The position numbers and the translations under genes were made by a program. Positions 20,402-29,600 of a stretch of 64,000 bases of DNA are shown here, in pieces (the first letter of the stretch is position 1; each line of letters opens with the position of its first letter). The notes under the pieces were generated by a model, which was given only the letters and a program-made list of their open reading frames with translations, had not been told where the DNA came from and did no database searches. The stretch is taken from assembly GCF_015240065.1 (NCBI RefSeq), contig NZ_CP060506.1, positions 620,001 through 684,000 on the forward strand, written 5' to 3'. The stretch is from Nanchangia anserum (GTDB taxonomy: Bacteria; Actinomycetota; Actinomycetes; Actinomycetales; Actinomycetaceae).

Positions 20402-21345
20402 CGGTCCCGATCATCGCCTTCGTCGGTCCGACGGCCTCGGGAAAGAGCGAGTGCGCCCTCGACTTTGCCGAGTCACTGGGACGTGACGCGACCGAACTCA
20501 TCGGAGCCGATGCGTTTCAGCTCTATCGCGGCATGGACATCGGTACGGCGAAGACCCCACTCGAGCAGCGCCGCGGGATCGTTCACCACCTCATCGACGT
20601 CCTCGACATTGACGAGGAGGCATCCGTCGCCGCCTATCAGACTCAGGCGCGCGCTGCCGTCGATGACATCACTCGGCGCGGACGCGTCCCGCTCGTGTGC
20701 GGGGGATCGGGACTCTACGTGCGTGCCATGCTCGATCACCTGGAGTTTCCCGGCACCGATCCGGCCCTTCGCGACCGGATCGAGCAGTGGGGACGCGAGC
20801 ATGGTGCCGCCGCTCTACACCGGCGTCTGGCCGCGGCAGATCCCGTTTCGGCGACGCGCATCGACCCGGCGAACACTCGCCGCGTCGTGCGTGCGCTGGA
20901 GGTGTGTGAGCTGACCGGGCGTCCCTTCTCGGCTACGTTGCCGAGCTACACCTACGTACGCGCGGCGATCCAGGTCGGGCTGCGCTGGGACCGCGCCGTC
21001 TTGCGCGATCGAATCGAGCAACGCGCGCTCAAGATGGTCGAGGCGGGTTTCCTCGACGAGGTGCGCGATCTCGCCTCGCGCGGGCTGAGCGAGGCGCCGA
21101 CGGCAGTGCGTGCGACCGGCTATCGCGAGGCGCTAAGCGTCCTCGCCGGCGAGCTCCCCGAGGCCGACCTCGCCGCGGCGATCGCTCAGCAGACGTGGAA
21201 ACTCGCCCGACGCCAGATCACGTGGTTCCGCCGCGATCCGCGCATCACGTGGCTCGATGGCGAGGATCCCCGACAACGCGATGAGCTATTCGCTCGCCTC
21301 AGGCGAGATCTCGACGAGTGGCGAGGACGCGAAAACCGCGCTTAG
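20398..21345 (+). CDS. miaA: tRNA dimethylallyltransferase MiaA
   Basis: Transfers a dimethylallyl group to A37 of tRNA, the step before MiaB. The 315-residue protein has the P-loop GPTASGKSE at about 8-16, the [18 protein letters not shown] motif and the GGSGLYVRA motif. GTG 20398 overlaps the miaB stop. It overlaps the convergent methyltransferase gene by 47 bases at its 3' end. In many actinobacteria dapF follows miaA; here it does not. Confidence 0.96.
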   Translation: MTVPIIAFVGPTASGKSECALDFAESLGRDATELIGADAFQLYRGMDIGTAKTPLEQRRGIVHHLIDVLDIDEEASVAAYQTQARAAVDDITRRGRVPLVCGGSGLYVRAMLDHLEFPGTDPALRDRIEQWGREHGAAALHRRLAAADPVSATRIDPANTRRVVRALEVCELTGRPFSATLPSYTYVRAAIQVGLRWDRAVLRDRIEQRALKMVEAGFLDEVRDLASRGLSEAPTAVRATGYREALSVLAGELPEADLAAAIAQQTWKLARRQITWFRRDPRITWLDGEDPRQRDELFARLRRDLDEWRGRENRA

Positions 21346-21913
21346 AGGCAATGCGCTGCGTGGGGAACCCCTGCTCGGTGAGCCAGGCGGCCATCGAGTC
21401 GGCCCCCAGGTGGCGTCCCATGACGAAGTAGGCGATGCCGTCGGGTGTGAGCAGCGAGAACCATGTCGTCAACAGGGTGCGCAGCTCATCCTTGCCGATG
21501 CGCACCGGGGGGTTAGACCAGATGGCATCGAAGCGGATCCCCTCGGTGCGGGCGCGTTCGCATGCCTCGGCCGCATCCCATACCTCGATGTCGACCCCGG
21601 CGCGGCGAGCGTTGTCGCGGGTGAGGTCGAGAGCGCGGGCCGTGACGTCGACCGCCCACACGTGTGCGTCCGGTTGACGCAGGGCTGCGCTGATGGCGAT
21701 TGGTCCCCACCCACATCCGAGGTCGAGGACACGTCCGGACGGAGGAGTGGGCACGGCATCGAGGAAAACGGCGGTGGCCTTGTCGAGTCCCGATGCCGAA
21801 AACACCCCGTCGGCGCCGACGAGATCGAGGGTGCGGCCCGCGAGGGTGACGTGCAGCGGGTGTTTATCCTCGGCAGCGGCGGGACGACGGTCGCTAAAGT
21901 AGTGAGAGGTCAC
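21299..21913 (-). CDS. Class I SAM-dependent methyltransferase, RsmC-like (MTS domain)
   Basis: Predicted rRNA or small-molecule methyltransferase. The 204-residue protein has the AdoMet motif VLDLGCGWGPIAI and the NPP[VFY]-type active-site motif IWSNPPVRIGKDE seen in RsmC/RlmG and other adenine/guanine N-methyltransferases. GTG 21913 (VTSHYFSDRRP) is the start; the frame stays open upstream only as a shadow of hflX. It is convergent with miaA (47-base overlap) and divergent from hflX, 60 bases away. The exact target cannot be told from sequence. Confidence 0.82.
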   Translation of the reverse strand: MTSHYFSDRRPAAAEDKHPLHVTLAGRTLDLVGADGVFSASGLDKATAVFLDAVPTPPSGRVLDLGCGWGPIAISAALRQPDAHVWAVDVTARALDLTRDNARRAGVDIEVWDAAEACERARTEGIRFDAIWSNPPVRIGKDELRTLLTTWFSLLTPDGIAYFVMGRHLGADSMAAWLTEQGFPTQRIASKRGFRVLATRRDLA

Positions 21914-21973
21914 GCCTGCCAGCCTAGTGGGCCGGGCCCGGCTGAATCGAGGACGTCGACGGAAGGACGATAG

Positions 21974-23458
21974 GTGCCCGAGCAGGTTGATAATTCGCCC
22001 GTGCCAGGCGACGAGCGCGCCTGGCGCATCGCCCAGCGGGTACTGTCGCGCGAGGGGACCGCACTGAACGCGCCAGAAGACGCGACCAGTGCCGGTGACC
22101 TCGACTGGGACGAGCGCACGTCTCTCAGCCGCGTGGCGGGCCTTCACCACGACGCCACCGATATCTCCGAGGTCGAATATCGCCAGCTTCGCCTCGAACG
22201 CGTCTTTCTCGTCGGGCTGGCGAGCACGGGAAGTGTCGAGGATGCCGAGATCTCCCTGCGCGAATTGGCCGCGCTGGCTGAAACGGCGGGATCCCAGGTA
22301 CTCGGCGGCGTCGTCCAGCGCCGGCGCACCCCCGACCCCGCCACCTTTATCGGTTCGGGCAAGGCCCGCGAACTCGCGTCCCTCGTCGCCGATGAGGGGG
22401 CGGACACCGTCATCGTCGACTCCGAACTCCACCCCTCCCAACGTCGCGGTCTCGAGGACGTCGTCAAGGTCAAGGTCATCGATCGCACGGCCCTCATCCT
22501 CGACATCTTTGCCCAGCACGCGCGCTCGCGCGAAGGCAAGGCCCAAGTTGAACTCGCCCAGCTCACCTACCTGCTGCCGCGCCTGCGCGGGTGGGGCGAG
22601 TCGATGTCGCGTCAGGCGGGTGGCCGCGTCGCCGCCGGTGCCGGCATCGGATCGCGCGGTCCGGGGGAGACGAAAATCGAACTCGACCGGCGCCGAATCA
22701 ATCAGCGCATGGCAAAACTGCGCCGCGAGATCGCCCACATGAAGCGCCACCGCGAGACCTCGCGCGCAACCCGGCGGGCACGCGCTGTTCCGGCGGTAGC
22801 CATCGCCGGATATACGAACGCCGGTAAGTCCTCGCTGCTCAATCGGCTCACCGGTGACGACGTCCTCGTTCATAACGCGCTGTTTGCCACGCTCGATCCG
22901 ACGGTGCGCCACGCGCGTACCCCAGATGGGCGCGACTACACCCTCACCGATACGGTCGGATTCGTTTCGCGCCTGCCGCACGAACTCGTCGAGGCCTTCC
23001 GCTCCACGCTCGAGGAAATCGCGGAAGCCGACGTCATCGTCCACGTCGTCGACGCGGCCCACCCCGATCCGCTCGCACAGATCCGCGCCGTCACCGATGT
23101 GCTCGCGACGATCCCCGGCGCGAGCGAGATTACGTCGATCATCGCGCTGAACAAGGCCGATCTCGCCAGCCCCGTTCAACTGGCCTCACTGCGCGCACAC
23201 CTGGGGCGACACGTTGTGTGTTCGGCACTGACGGGGCAGGGGATCGACGAGCTGCGCGCGCTCATCGCCGAGGCGCTGCCGCGACCCCACGTTCCGATCG
23301 ACGCGCTCATTCCCTTTTCCCATCTCGACCTCGTTTCCCGGCTTCATACCGAGGGTGAGATCGACACCGAGGACTACACCGAGCAGGGCGTACACATCGT
23401 CGGACGGGCCCGCCCCGACCTCGCCGATGCCCTGCGTGAGGCGAGGAGGACCCCGTGA
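21974..23458 (+). CDS. hflX: GTPase HflX
   Basis: Ribosome-associated GTPase that splits stalled 70S ribosomes, notably in stress. The 494-residue protein has the N-terminal HflX domain (VVQRRRTPDPATFIGSGKA), the glycine-rich GAGIGSRGPGETKIE segment, and the G domain with GYTNAGKSSLLN (G1), DTVGFVSRLPHELV (G3) and NKAD (G4). GTG 21974 is the start. It overlaps dinG by 4 bases (GTGA). The hflX-then-lexA/nrdR neighbourhood is conserved in actinobacteria. Confidence 0.95.
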   Translation: MPEQVDNSPVPGDERAWRIAQRVLSREGTALNAPEDATSAGDLDWDERTSLSRVAGLHHDATDISEVEYRQLRLERVFLVGLASTGSVEDAEISLRELAALAETAGSQVLGGVVQRRRTPDPATFIGSGKARELASLVADEGADTVIVDSELHPSQRRGLEDVVKVKVIDRTALILDIFAQHARSREGKAQVELAQLTYLLPRLRGWGESMSRQAGGRVAAGAGIGSRGPGETKIELDRRRINQRMAKLRREIAHMKRHRETSRATRRARAVPAVAIAGYTNAGKSSLLNRLTGDDVLVHNALFATLDPTVRHARTPDGRDYTLTDTVGFVSRLPHELVEAFRSTLEEIAEADVIVHVVDAAHPDPLAQIRAVTDVLATIPGASEITSIIALNKADLASPVQLASLRAHLGRHVVCSALTGQGIDELRALIAEALPRPHVPIDALIPFSHLDLVSRLHTEGEIDTEDYTEQGVHIVGRARPDLADALREARRTP

Positions 23459-25389
23459 GCGAGGCACGCTCAACAGCGACACGCCTGCTCGAGGCCTGTC
23501 GCGAGCAGATGAAGGGCGAGTACCGCGCCGGCCAGGAACGCATGTGCGAGGCGATCGCTACCGCCGTCGACGCCAACCGTCACATCATGGTGCAGGCGGG
23601 AACGGGAACGGGAAAAAGCCTCGGTTATCTCGCCGCGGTGCTGCCAGCTGCGACCGAGGGACGACGCGTCGTCATCTCGACGGCGACGAAAGCCCTCCAA
23701 CGCCAACTCGTCACCAAAGACATCCCCATGGTCTCTGGCGTCGCGGCCAGCCTCGACATGCCCGTCCCCGACGTGGCGGCGCTCAAGGGGTGGTCAAATT
23801 ACGCGTGTGTGTACAAGCTGCGCGCCGGCGAGGACGACGGTGGGTTATTCGAGGTCGCCGATGCCCGTGAACCCGGATCACGCATGGGTAAAACCGTCGT
23901 CAAGATTCGCGCATGGGCTGAGGAAACGGACACCGGCGACCGCGACGATGTGCCCTTCACCGTCTCGGATAAAGCCTGGCGGTATGCGTCGATATCGCCG
24001 CGCGAATGCCCCGGCGACCACTGTCCCCTCGCCGCCGAGTGCTTCCCGCGGCGTGCCCGCGCCCGAGCGCTCGCGGCCGATGTCGTCGTCACCAATCACG
24101 CGCTGCTGGGCGTCGACGCGTTCAGTGATTCCCACCTGTTGGGCGACGTCGATATCGCCGTCATTGACGAGGCCCACGATCTCATCGACCGGATTCGCCA
24201 GGCCGCGTCGGCGCAGCTCACGCCCGCCGAGATCACCTCACTGGCCGCGCGGCTGGCGCGCGGCAAAGTCGTCGGCACCGATGATCTGCGCGAGGGCGCC
24301 AAAGCTCTGCGCGAGGCCCTGACCGGGGCGGGAGAGGGGCTGCTGACATCGATGCCGGAGGCGCTCGGTGCGGCACTGGGAGAGCTTGCGACGACCGCAA
24401 GCACCCTCATGGAGGACATCCCCACGGGCAAAGACGCGACGGCGACGGACCGAACGAATCGATCCCTCCTAGCCGACCTGCGCGAGGCCATCGAGCATAT
24501 TCGGCGGGCGCGAATGGACGACGATGCGCTGTGGGTGTCGATGTCGAAGGACGAACCGCACCTGAACTGCGCGCCCATTGACGTCGCCCCCGATCTGGCT
24601 CGGACGCTGTTGGCCGAGACGACCACGGTGTTCACGTCGGCGACCCTGGCACTCGGTGGGAGCTTTAAGGCCGTGGCGGCTCAGATTGGACTACCGCTGA
24701 GCGGTGCACGCTACGACTGCCTCGACGTCGGCTCACCGTTTCCCTATGCCAGTCAGGGCATCACCTACATCGCCGCGCACTTGGAACGCCCCGGCCGCTC
24801 GGGGCTCTCGGATGAGGCCATTGACGAATTGCTCGCGTTGGCAAAGAGCAGCGGCGGGGGGATGCTCGGGCTGTTCTCTTCCCACCGCGCCCTGTCGCAG
24901 GCGGCCGAGGCAATGGGCGACCTCGATTTTCCCGTCTACGTCCAAGGCGACGATCAGCTTCCCACGCTCGTGCGTGCGTTCACGCGCGAGACGAATTCGT
25001 GCCTGCTGGGAACCCTGTCGCTGTGGCAGGGCGTCGACGTGCCGGGCCTGACGTGCCGTCTCGTCATCATCGATCGCATCCCCTTCCCTCGCCCGGACGA
25101 TCCGCTCATCCAGGCCAGGTCTCAGGCCGTCGAGGCTATGGGTGGTTCGTCGTTTCAACAGGTGTCGCTGACCCACGCGGCGCTCCTTCTCGCGCAGGGC
25201 GCCGGTCGCCTCATCCGCAGCCAGGACGATCGCGGCATGGTGGCGATTCTCGATTCGCGACTGGCGCATGCGCGCTACCGCGGCTACCTGCGCAAGAGCC
25301 TGCCGGGCCTGTGGCCGACGGAGGACGCCGAGATCGCGCATGCCGCGCTCAGCCGCCTGGCCGCGACGCTCGCGACGGACGAGGGATGA
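23455..25389 (+). CDS. dinG: ATP-dependent DNA helicase, DinG/XPD-like
   Basis: Superfamily 2 iron-sulfur helicase acting on damaged or structured DNA. The 644-residue protein has Walker A AGTGTGKS at about 43-50, the DEAH box (VIDEAHD), and Cys residues spaced between them (ACVYK, CPGDHCPLAAEC) that fit the 4Fe-4S domain of the XPD family. The C-terminal motif VI lies in AQGAGRLIRSQDDRG. GTG 23455 overlaps the hflX stop. No SOS box is visible directly upstream, so it is probably read from the hflX promoter. Confidence 0.9.
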   Translation: MSEARSTATRLLEACREQMKGEYRAGQERMCEAIATAVDANRHIMVQAGTGTGKSLGYLAAVLPAATEGRRVVISTATKALQRQLVTKDIPMVSGVAASLDMPVPDVAALKGWSNYACVYKLRAGEDDGGLFEVADAREPGSRMGKTVVKIRAWAEETDTGDRDDVPFTVSDKAWRYASISPRECPGDHCPLAAECFPRRARARALAADVVVTNHALLGVDAFSDSHLLGDVDIAVIDEAHDLIDRIRQAASAQLTPAEITSLAARLARGKVVGTDDLREGAKALREALTGAGEGLLTSMPEALGAALGELATTASTLMEDIPTGKDATATDRTNRSLLADLREAIEHIRRARMDDDALWVSMSKDEPHLNCAPIDVAPDLARTLLAETTTVFTSATLALGGSFKAVAAQIGLPLSGARYDCLDVGSPFPYASQGITYIAAHLERPGRSGLSDEAIDELLALAKSSGGGMLGLFSSHRALSQAAEAMGDLDFPVYVQGDDQLPTLVRAFTRETNSCLLGTLSLWQGVDVPGLTCRLVIIDRIPFPRPDDPLIQARSQAVEAMGGSSFQQVSLTHAALLLAQGAGRLIRSQDDRGMVAILDSRLAHARYRGYLRKSLPGLWPTEDAEIAHAALSRLAATLATDEG

Positions 25390-25418
25390 TAGTCCTCGTC
25401 CATACCGTCAACAGCTCG

Positions 25419-25424
25419 TAGACT
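25419..25424 (+). promoter_or_regulatory. Putative -10 box of ldh
   Basis: TAGACT lies 9 bases before ATG 25434, downstream of the dinG stop. It matches the TANNNT boxes seen elsewhere in the window. Inferred from pattern. Confidence 0.4.
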
Positions 25425-25433
25425 GGGAGTGTT

Positions 25434-26449
25434 ATGGCGCGAGCAGAAACGAGGTTACCGATGTCGACAGAACGCGCGGATACCCTGTACCCCACGCGGC
25501 GGCTGCGTCCGTCAAAGATTTCCATCGTCGGTGCCGGTGCCGTCGGCACTGCCCTCGCGTACGCCTGTGTTATCAAGGGCGTCGCCCGCGACGTCGTCCT
25601 CTACGACATCGCGAAGGACCGCGTCGAGGCCGAGGCCCTCGATATAGCCCACGGCATCCAGTTCACCCCGGTGGGGTCGATCGTTGGCTCCGACGATGTC
25701 GAGGCCATGCGTGATTCCGACATGATCATCATCACCGCCGGCCCCAAGCAAAAGCCGGGCCAGTCGCGGCTGGAGTTGGCCGGCGCGACCGCGGCGATGC
25801 TCGAGAAGATGATCCCCAGCCTGCTGAACGTCGCCCCGGACGCCCTCTACCTCATGGTGACGAACCCCGTTGACGTCGCCACGTACATTGCCTTGAAGAT
25901 CTCGGGACTGCCCCGCACGCAAATCTTCGGCTCGGGGACGGTGCTCGACACCTCGCGGTTGCGCTACCTCGTCTCCCAGGCCACCGGCGTGGCCGTGCGC
26001 AATATCCACGCCTACATTGCCGGCGAGCACGGCGATTCCGAGGTTGCCCTGTGGTCGTGCGCCGAGATCGGCAACGTCCCCGTCTCGCGCTGGGGTGCGA
26101 CCGCGGATGGGCGTCCCTTTGACGACGAGATCCGTTCGGACATTGCCCACCAGGTCGTACGCTCGGCCTACACGATCATCGACGGCAAGGGGGCGACCAA
26201 CTACGCGATCGGTCTGGCCGCGTCGAACATCATTAACGCCGCGCTGCGCGACGAGGAACGCGTATTGACGATTTCGACTCTGCTCGACGGCTGGGCGGGG
26301 ATCTCCGGGTGTGCATGGCGGCCCCGACCATCGTCGGGATTGAGGGCGCCGGGCGCGTCCTCGAGCCGCCGATGACGCTGGACGAGCGCGAGGCGTTGAG
26401 TGCCTCGGCGCTCGCGCTGCGTCACGTGACGGCCGATCTCGGCTACTGA
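25434..26449 (+). CDS. ldh: L-lactate dehydrogenase, frameshifted near its 3' end in this sequence
   Basis: Interconverts pyruvate and L-lactate with NAD(H), typical of fermentative actinobacteria. It has the NAD motif GAGAVGTALAY, the MTNPVDVATYI motif and the catalytic histidine in IAGEHGDSE. The frame breaks near 26310, where one G appears lost from a G run; in the next frame the normal C-terminus follows (MAAPTIVGIEGAGRV, ending HVTADLGY) to TGA 26447-26449. The corrected protein has about 338 residues. ATG 25434 follows a TAGACT box; ATG 25461 with GAGG upstream is an equally possible start. Its stop abuts the lexA stop with no gap. Confidence 0.88.
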
Positions 26450-27138
26450 TTACAGCGCGCGCATGACGGTGACGACGCGACCGAGGATGGTGGCGTCGTC
26501 ACCGGGAATAGGTGCGTAGGAGCTATTGCGCGGATCGAGCCAGCGGTGCCCGTCGCGCGTGGCTAGCACCTTGACCGTGGCCTCGCCGTCGATCATTGCG
26601 GCGACGATTTCGCCGTTGTTGGCCGTTGGCTGGGAACGGATGACGACGAAGTCCCCGTCGCAGATGGCCGCATCGATCATCGAGTCGCCGCGCACCTCGA
26701 GCATGAATAGCTCGCCCGACCCCGTCAGCTGGCGCGGCAGCGTGACGACGTCGTCGACGTGTTGGTCGGCCGAATCGGGGCACCGGCAGCGATGCGGCCG
26801 ACGAGGGGTACCTCGACGGCGCCCTGTCCGTCGCTGGTGCTGGTCGGCAGGGGGATCGTCACGATATCGGCGTGGTGAGGCGACGCCGGTTCCGGATCTT
26901 CGGTGGCGAGCAGTTCAATGGCGCGAGGAGCGCCGGGAACCCGCCGGATGAGACCGGCGTCGACGAGGATATCCATGTGGTACTTCGCGGTTGCCGGTGA
27001 GGTGACGCCGATCGCCTGCGCGAGTTGGCGCAGACTCGGGGCGAAGCCGTCGGCGGCTACGGCGCGGGCGATGGCCAGATACGTGGCGTAGGTCGTCGGT
27101 CGGCGACGCTTGAGGTCGGCCAGAATCGGTGAGGCCAT
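26450..27138 (-). CDS. lexA: SOS repressor LexA, frameshifted mid-gene in this sequence
   Basis: Represses DNA-damage genes and cleaves itself when RecA is activated. The N-terminal part (27138 down to about 26780) has the winged-helix DNA-binding domain with [11 protein letters not shown] and the cleavage site at Ala-Gly in GRIAAGAP (about residues 118-119). The C-terminal part (from about 26775) has the catalytic serine in GDSMIDAAI and lysine in ATVKVLA. One lost base near 26775-26780 separates them; restoring it gives 229 residues, the normal length. ATG 27138 has AAGGG upstream. It is convergent with ldh and divergent from the LysM gene; a probable SOS box lies 74 bases upstream of its start. 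Confidence 0.92.
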
Positions 27139-27211
27139 GAGATAACCCTTCCCAAGATGTCGGCGGTGGATGCAACGCTAGTTCCAGAGTAGAAAACACC
27201 GCGCCGTTCGG

Positions 27212-27225
27212 CAAACGTATGTTCG
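27212..27225. promoter_or_regulatory. Probable LexA operator for lexA autoregulation
   Basis: CAAAC-GTAT-GTTCG matches CGAAC-N4-GTTCG at all but one fixed position. It lies in the lexA/LysM divergent spacer, on the lexA side. Confidence 0.65.
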
Positions 27226-27275
27226 ATTTTCCTCCCCGTGGTACTTGAAACCGTGGCGATGTCGCGCTAGCCTAT

Positions 27276-27289
27276 CGAACAGACGTTCG
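27276..27289 (+). promoter_or_regulatory. SOS box 1 of the LysM gene
   Basis: Perfect CGAAC-AGAC-GTTCG. A possible -10 box, TAGCCT at 27268-27273, lies just before it. It starts 46 bases upstream of the LysM gene. Confidence 0.88.
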
Positions 27290-27290
27290 C

Positions 27291-27304
27291 CGAACGGACG
27301 TTCG
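27291..27304 (+). promoter_or_regulatory. SOS box 2 of the LysM gene
   Basis: Perfect CGAAC-GGAC-GTTCG, centred 15 bases from box 1, so two LexA dimers could bind about one and a half helical turns apart. Confidence 0.88.
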
Positions 27305-27321
27305 ACGGAAAGGTAGAAGAG

Positions 27322-27801
27322 ATGGCGACTTCCCACGTGATGCCTCCATTGGTTCCGGCTCACTCGGATACCCGGCGCCCGCATCTGCGCGTGATTCCCG
27401 GTGGCCTCGAAGAGCGGCGAAGCAGCGCCGACGTGTGGGGTCCGCGCGAAGCCATCCTGCGTGCGCGACAGCGTGAGGTGTTGGCGCGGCAGCAACGGGC
27501 TGTCGGATCCCCGGTTGAGCCTCGCGAGGCGACGCCACGACGGCCCGTCGTCACGGTGCTCGCCTCCATCGCGTTCCTGATGGGGTGCGCCGGCATTGGG
27601 TGGGTCGGCGGGACACTGCTGGCTCCGGACGCTCCCGAGGCCGGCGCGGTCTATACGGTCCACGACGGCGACACGCTGTGGTCGATTGCGCAGCGCACCA
27701 CTCCGGGACATCCCGAAGACGGGGCCGAGGCCATTCGTCAGCTCAACGGAATGGAGAGCTCGAATATCGCGGCGGGTCAGCAGATTCGGTTGCCCCGCTG
27801 A
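27322..27801 (+). CDS. SOS-controlled LysM membrane protein, likely division inhibitor (YneA/DivS/ChiZ-like)
   Basis: A 159-residue protein with a basic cytoplasmic N-terminus, one membrane helix (about 77-100, [21 protein letters not shown]) and an outside LysM domain (about 110-158) starting [13 protein letters not shown]. Proteins of this build sit divergent from lexA and next to nrdR in Bacillus (YneA), Corynebacterium (DivS) and Mycobacterium (Rv2719c/ChiZ), where they halt division after DNA damage. The tandem SOS boxes upstream and GGAAAGG near the start fit that role. Function is inferred from context and architecture, not from sequence identity. Confidence 0.85.
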   Translation: MATSHVMPPLVPAHSDTRRPHLRVIPGGLEERRSSADVWGPREAILRARQREVLARQQRAVGSPVEPREATPRRPVVTVLASIAFLMGCAGIGWVGGTLLAPDAPEAGAVYTVHDGDTLWSIAQRTTPGHPEDGAEAIRQLNGMESSNIAAGQQIRLPR

Positions 27802-27878
27802 TGGCAGAGCGCGTGCTTGCGGGCTGCGCGGGGGATGTTTACGCTAAAACGACATCTCGTCACCGTCAAGGAGTCCGC

Positions 27879-28340
27879 GTGCACTGCCCGTTTTGCCAGC
27901 ATCACGATTCGCGCGTCATCGACTCGCGCAGCGCCGAAGAGGGTAATGCGATCCGGCGCCGCCGTGAATGCCTGGCGTGCCACATGCGGTTCACGACCAT
28001 CGAGACGGCGGCGCTCACGGTGCGCAAACGCTCCGGTGTCGTCGAGCCGTTTTCGCGCATCAAGGTCGCCGCGGGGGTGCGCAAGGCGTGCCAGGGTCGG
28101 CCGGTGACCGACGATGATCTACAGGTCCTCGTCGGCCGTGTCGAAGAGTCGCTGCGCGAAACCGGCAAGTCCCAGATCGATACGCAGGCGATCGGGCGGG
28201 CGATTCTCGAGCCGCTGAAGGCTCTGGATGTCGTTGCCTATCTGCGCTTCGCCTCGGTGTATTCGTGTTTTCAGGGCCTCGACGACTTTCAAGCCGAGAT
28301 CGACGCCCTGCGCGACGAGACGGGCTCAGGCGTTCGCTGA
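27879..28340 (+). CDS. nrdR: Transcriptional repressor NrdR
   Basis: ATP/dATP-sensing repressor of ribonucleotide reductase genes. The 153-residue protein has the zinc ribbon with Cys3, Cys6, Cys31 and Cys34 (CPFC...CLAC), followed by an ATP-cone domain ([16 protein letters not shown]). GTG 27879 is the start, with AAGGAG 5 bases upstream; the open frame extends upstream but lacks homology. Its last 15 bases overlap the convergent serA. The lexA-LysM-nrdR arrangement matches mycobacteria. Confidence 0.96.
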   Translation: MHCPFCQHHDSRVIDSRSAEEGNAIRRRRECLACHMRFTTIETAALTVRKRSGVVEPFSRIKVAAGVRKACQGRPVTDDDLQVLVGRVEESLRETGKSQIDTQAIGRAILEPLKALDVVAYLRFASVYSCFQGLDDFQAEIDALRDETGSGVR

Positions 28341-29545
28341 GTCCAGCTCGAGCACGCGCAGGCGGACGGTTTCCGTCATCGCGCGCAACGCGGCGACGGT
28401 TTCGACGGGCAGTTCCGAGGCGATATCCGTCAGCGCGTAGCCGACTTCGGCCTGGGTGCCGAGGATCTGGCCGTTGATGTTGACGCCCTGGGTTGCAAAC
28501 GTCTGGTTGACGGCAGCCAGCACACCCGGCATGTTGCGGTGAATGTGGCAGAGGCGGTAGCGGGCGTCGGGGTTTGCCTGCAGTGTCAGGTTGGGAATAT
28601 TGACCGACATCTCGGTGATGCCGCGAGTCCGATAGTCGACGATCTTGCCGGCGACGAAGCGACCGATATCGTTTTGCGCCTCGAGTGTCGACCCGCCAAT
28701 GTGCGGGGTCAAAATGACGTTATCGAGGCCGACGAGGGGAGAGGTAAACGGGTCGCCGTTCTTCTTCGGTTCGCTGGGTAGACGTCGACGGCGGCTCCGG
28801 CGAGGTGGCCGGACACGAGATGGCGACGCAGGGCCTCGATGTCGGCGACGAAGCCGCGCGCGAGATTGATGAACAGGGCGCCGTCCTTCATCTGGGAGAA
28901 TTCCCGCTCGCCAAAGAAGTCCCGATTGGTTTCGCGCCCGTCGACGTGAAGGCTCACGACGTCGCTCATGCGCAACAGATCGTCAAGGGAGCCGAGCTTG
29001 ACGGCGTTCCCCAGGGCGAGGCGGTCCGTGTGGTCATAGAAGACGACGTTCATCCCCATGGCCTCGGCGAGGACGGACAGCTGCGTGCCGATATTGCCGT
29101 AACCGACGATGCCGAGCGTCTTCCCGCGCACTTCGTGGGCACCCGAGGCCGTCTTTTGCCACTCGCCGCGGTGCAGCGCGGCGTTCTTGGCGGGGATGCG
29201 GCGCGTCAGCGAGATGATGTGACCGATGGCCAGCTCGACGACGGAGCGAGTGTTCGAATACGGAGCGTTGAAGATGGCGATTCCCGCGGCGGTCGCCGCA
29301 TCGATATCCACCTGGTTCGTCCCGATGCAGAAGCAGCCGATGACGGACAGGCGCGGGCAGGCTTCGATGACGCGCCGCGTGACCGATGTCTTCGAGCGGA
29401 TGCCGACGATATCGGCATCCGAGAGGGCATCGATCAGCTCCGATTCATCGAGAGCTCCCGAGATACGCTCGACGGTGATGTCGGCGTCGGCGAAGATGGG
29501 GTCGGCGGACGGGTGGGGATCCTCAAGCAGCACGGCTTTCGTCAT
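28326..29545 (-). CDS. serA: D-3-phosphoglycerate dehydrogenase, frameshifted in this sequence
   Basis: First step of serine synthesis: oxidises 3-phosphoglycerate. It has the N-terminal substrate domain, the NAD motif [12 protein letters not shown], the active-site arginine region [11 protein letters not shown] and the [10 protein letters not shown] motif, then a C-terminal ACT domain for serine feedback ([19 protein letters not shown]). The frame breaks near 28777, where one base is missing from a C run (G run on the plus strand); restoring it rebuilds the missing [11 protein letters not shown] stretch and gives 406 residues. ATG 29545 (MTKAVLLED) is the start. This is the short, roughly 400-residue type with one ACT domain. 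Confidence 0.92.
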
Positions 29546-29600
29546 ACGGCCGATGGTTCCACATCTGGGCACCGTGCTCGCGCATGCCCGCTAGGTGGAC

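Noticed and set aside
21914-23179. Upstream extension of the methyltransferase frame on the minus strand
   Set aside because: It lies wholly antisense to hflX; homology of the methyltransferase begins at GTG 21913.
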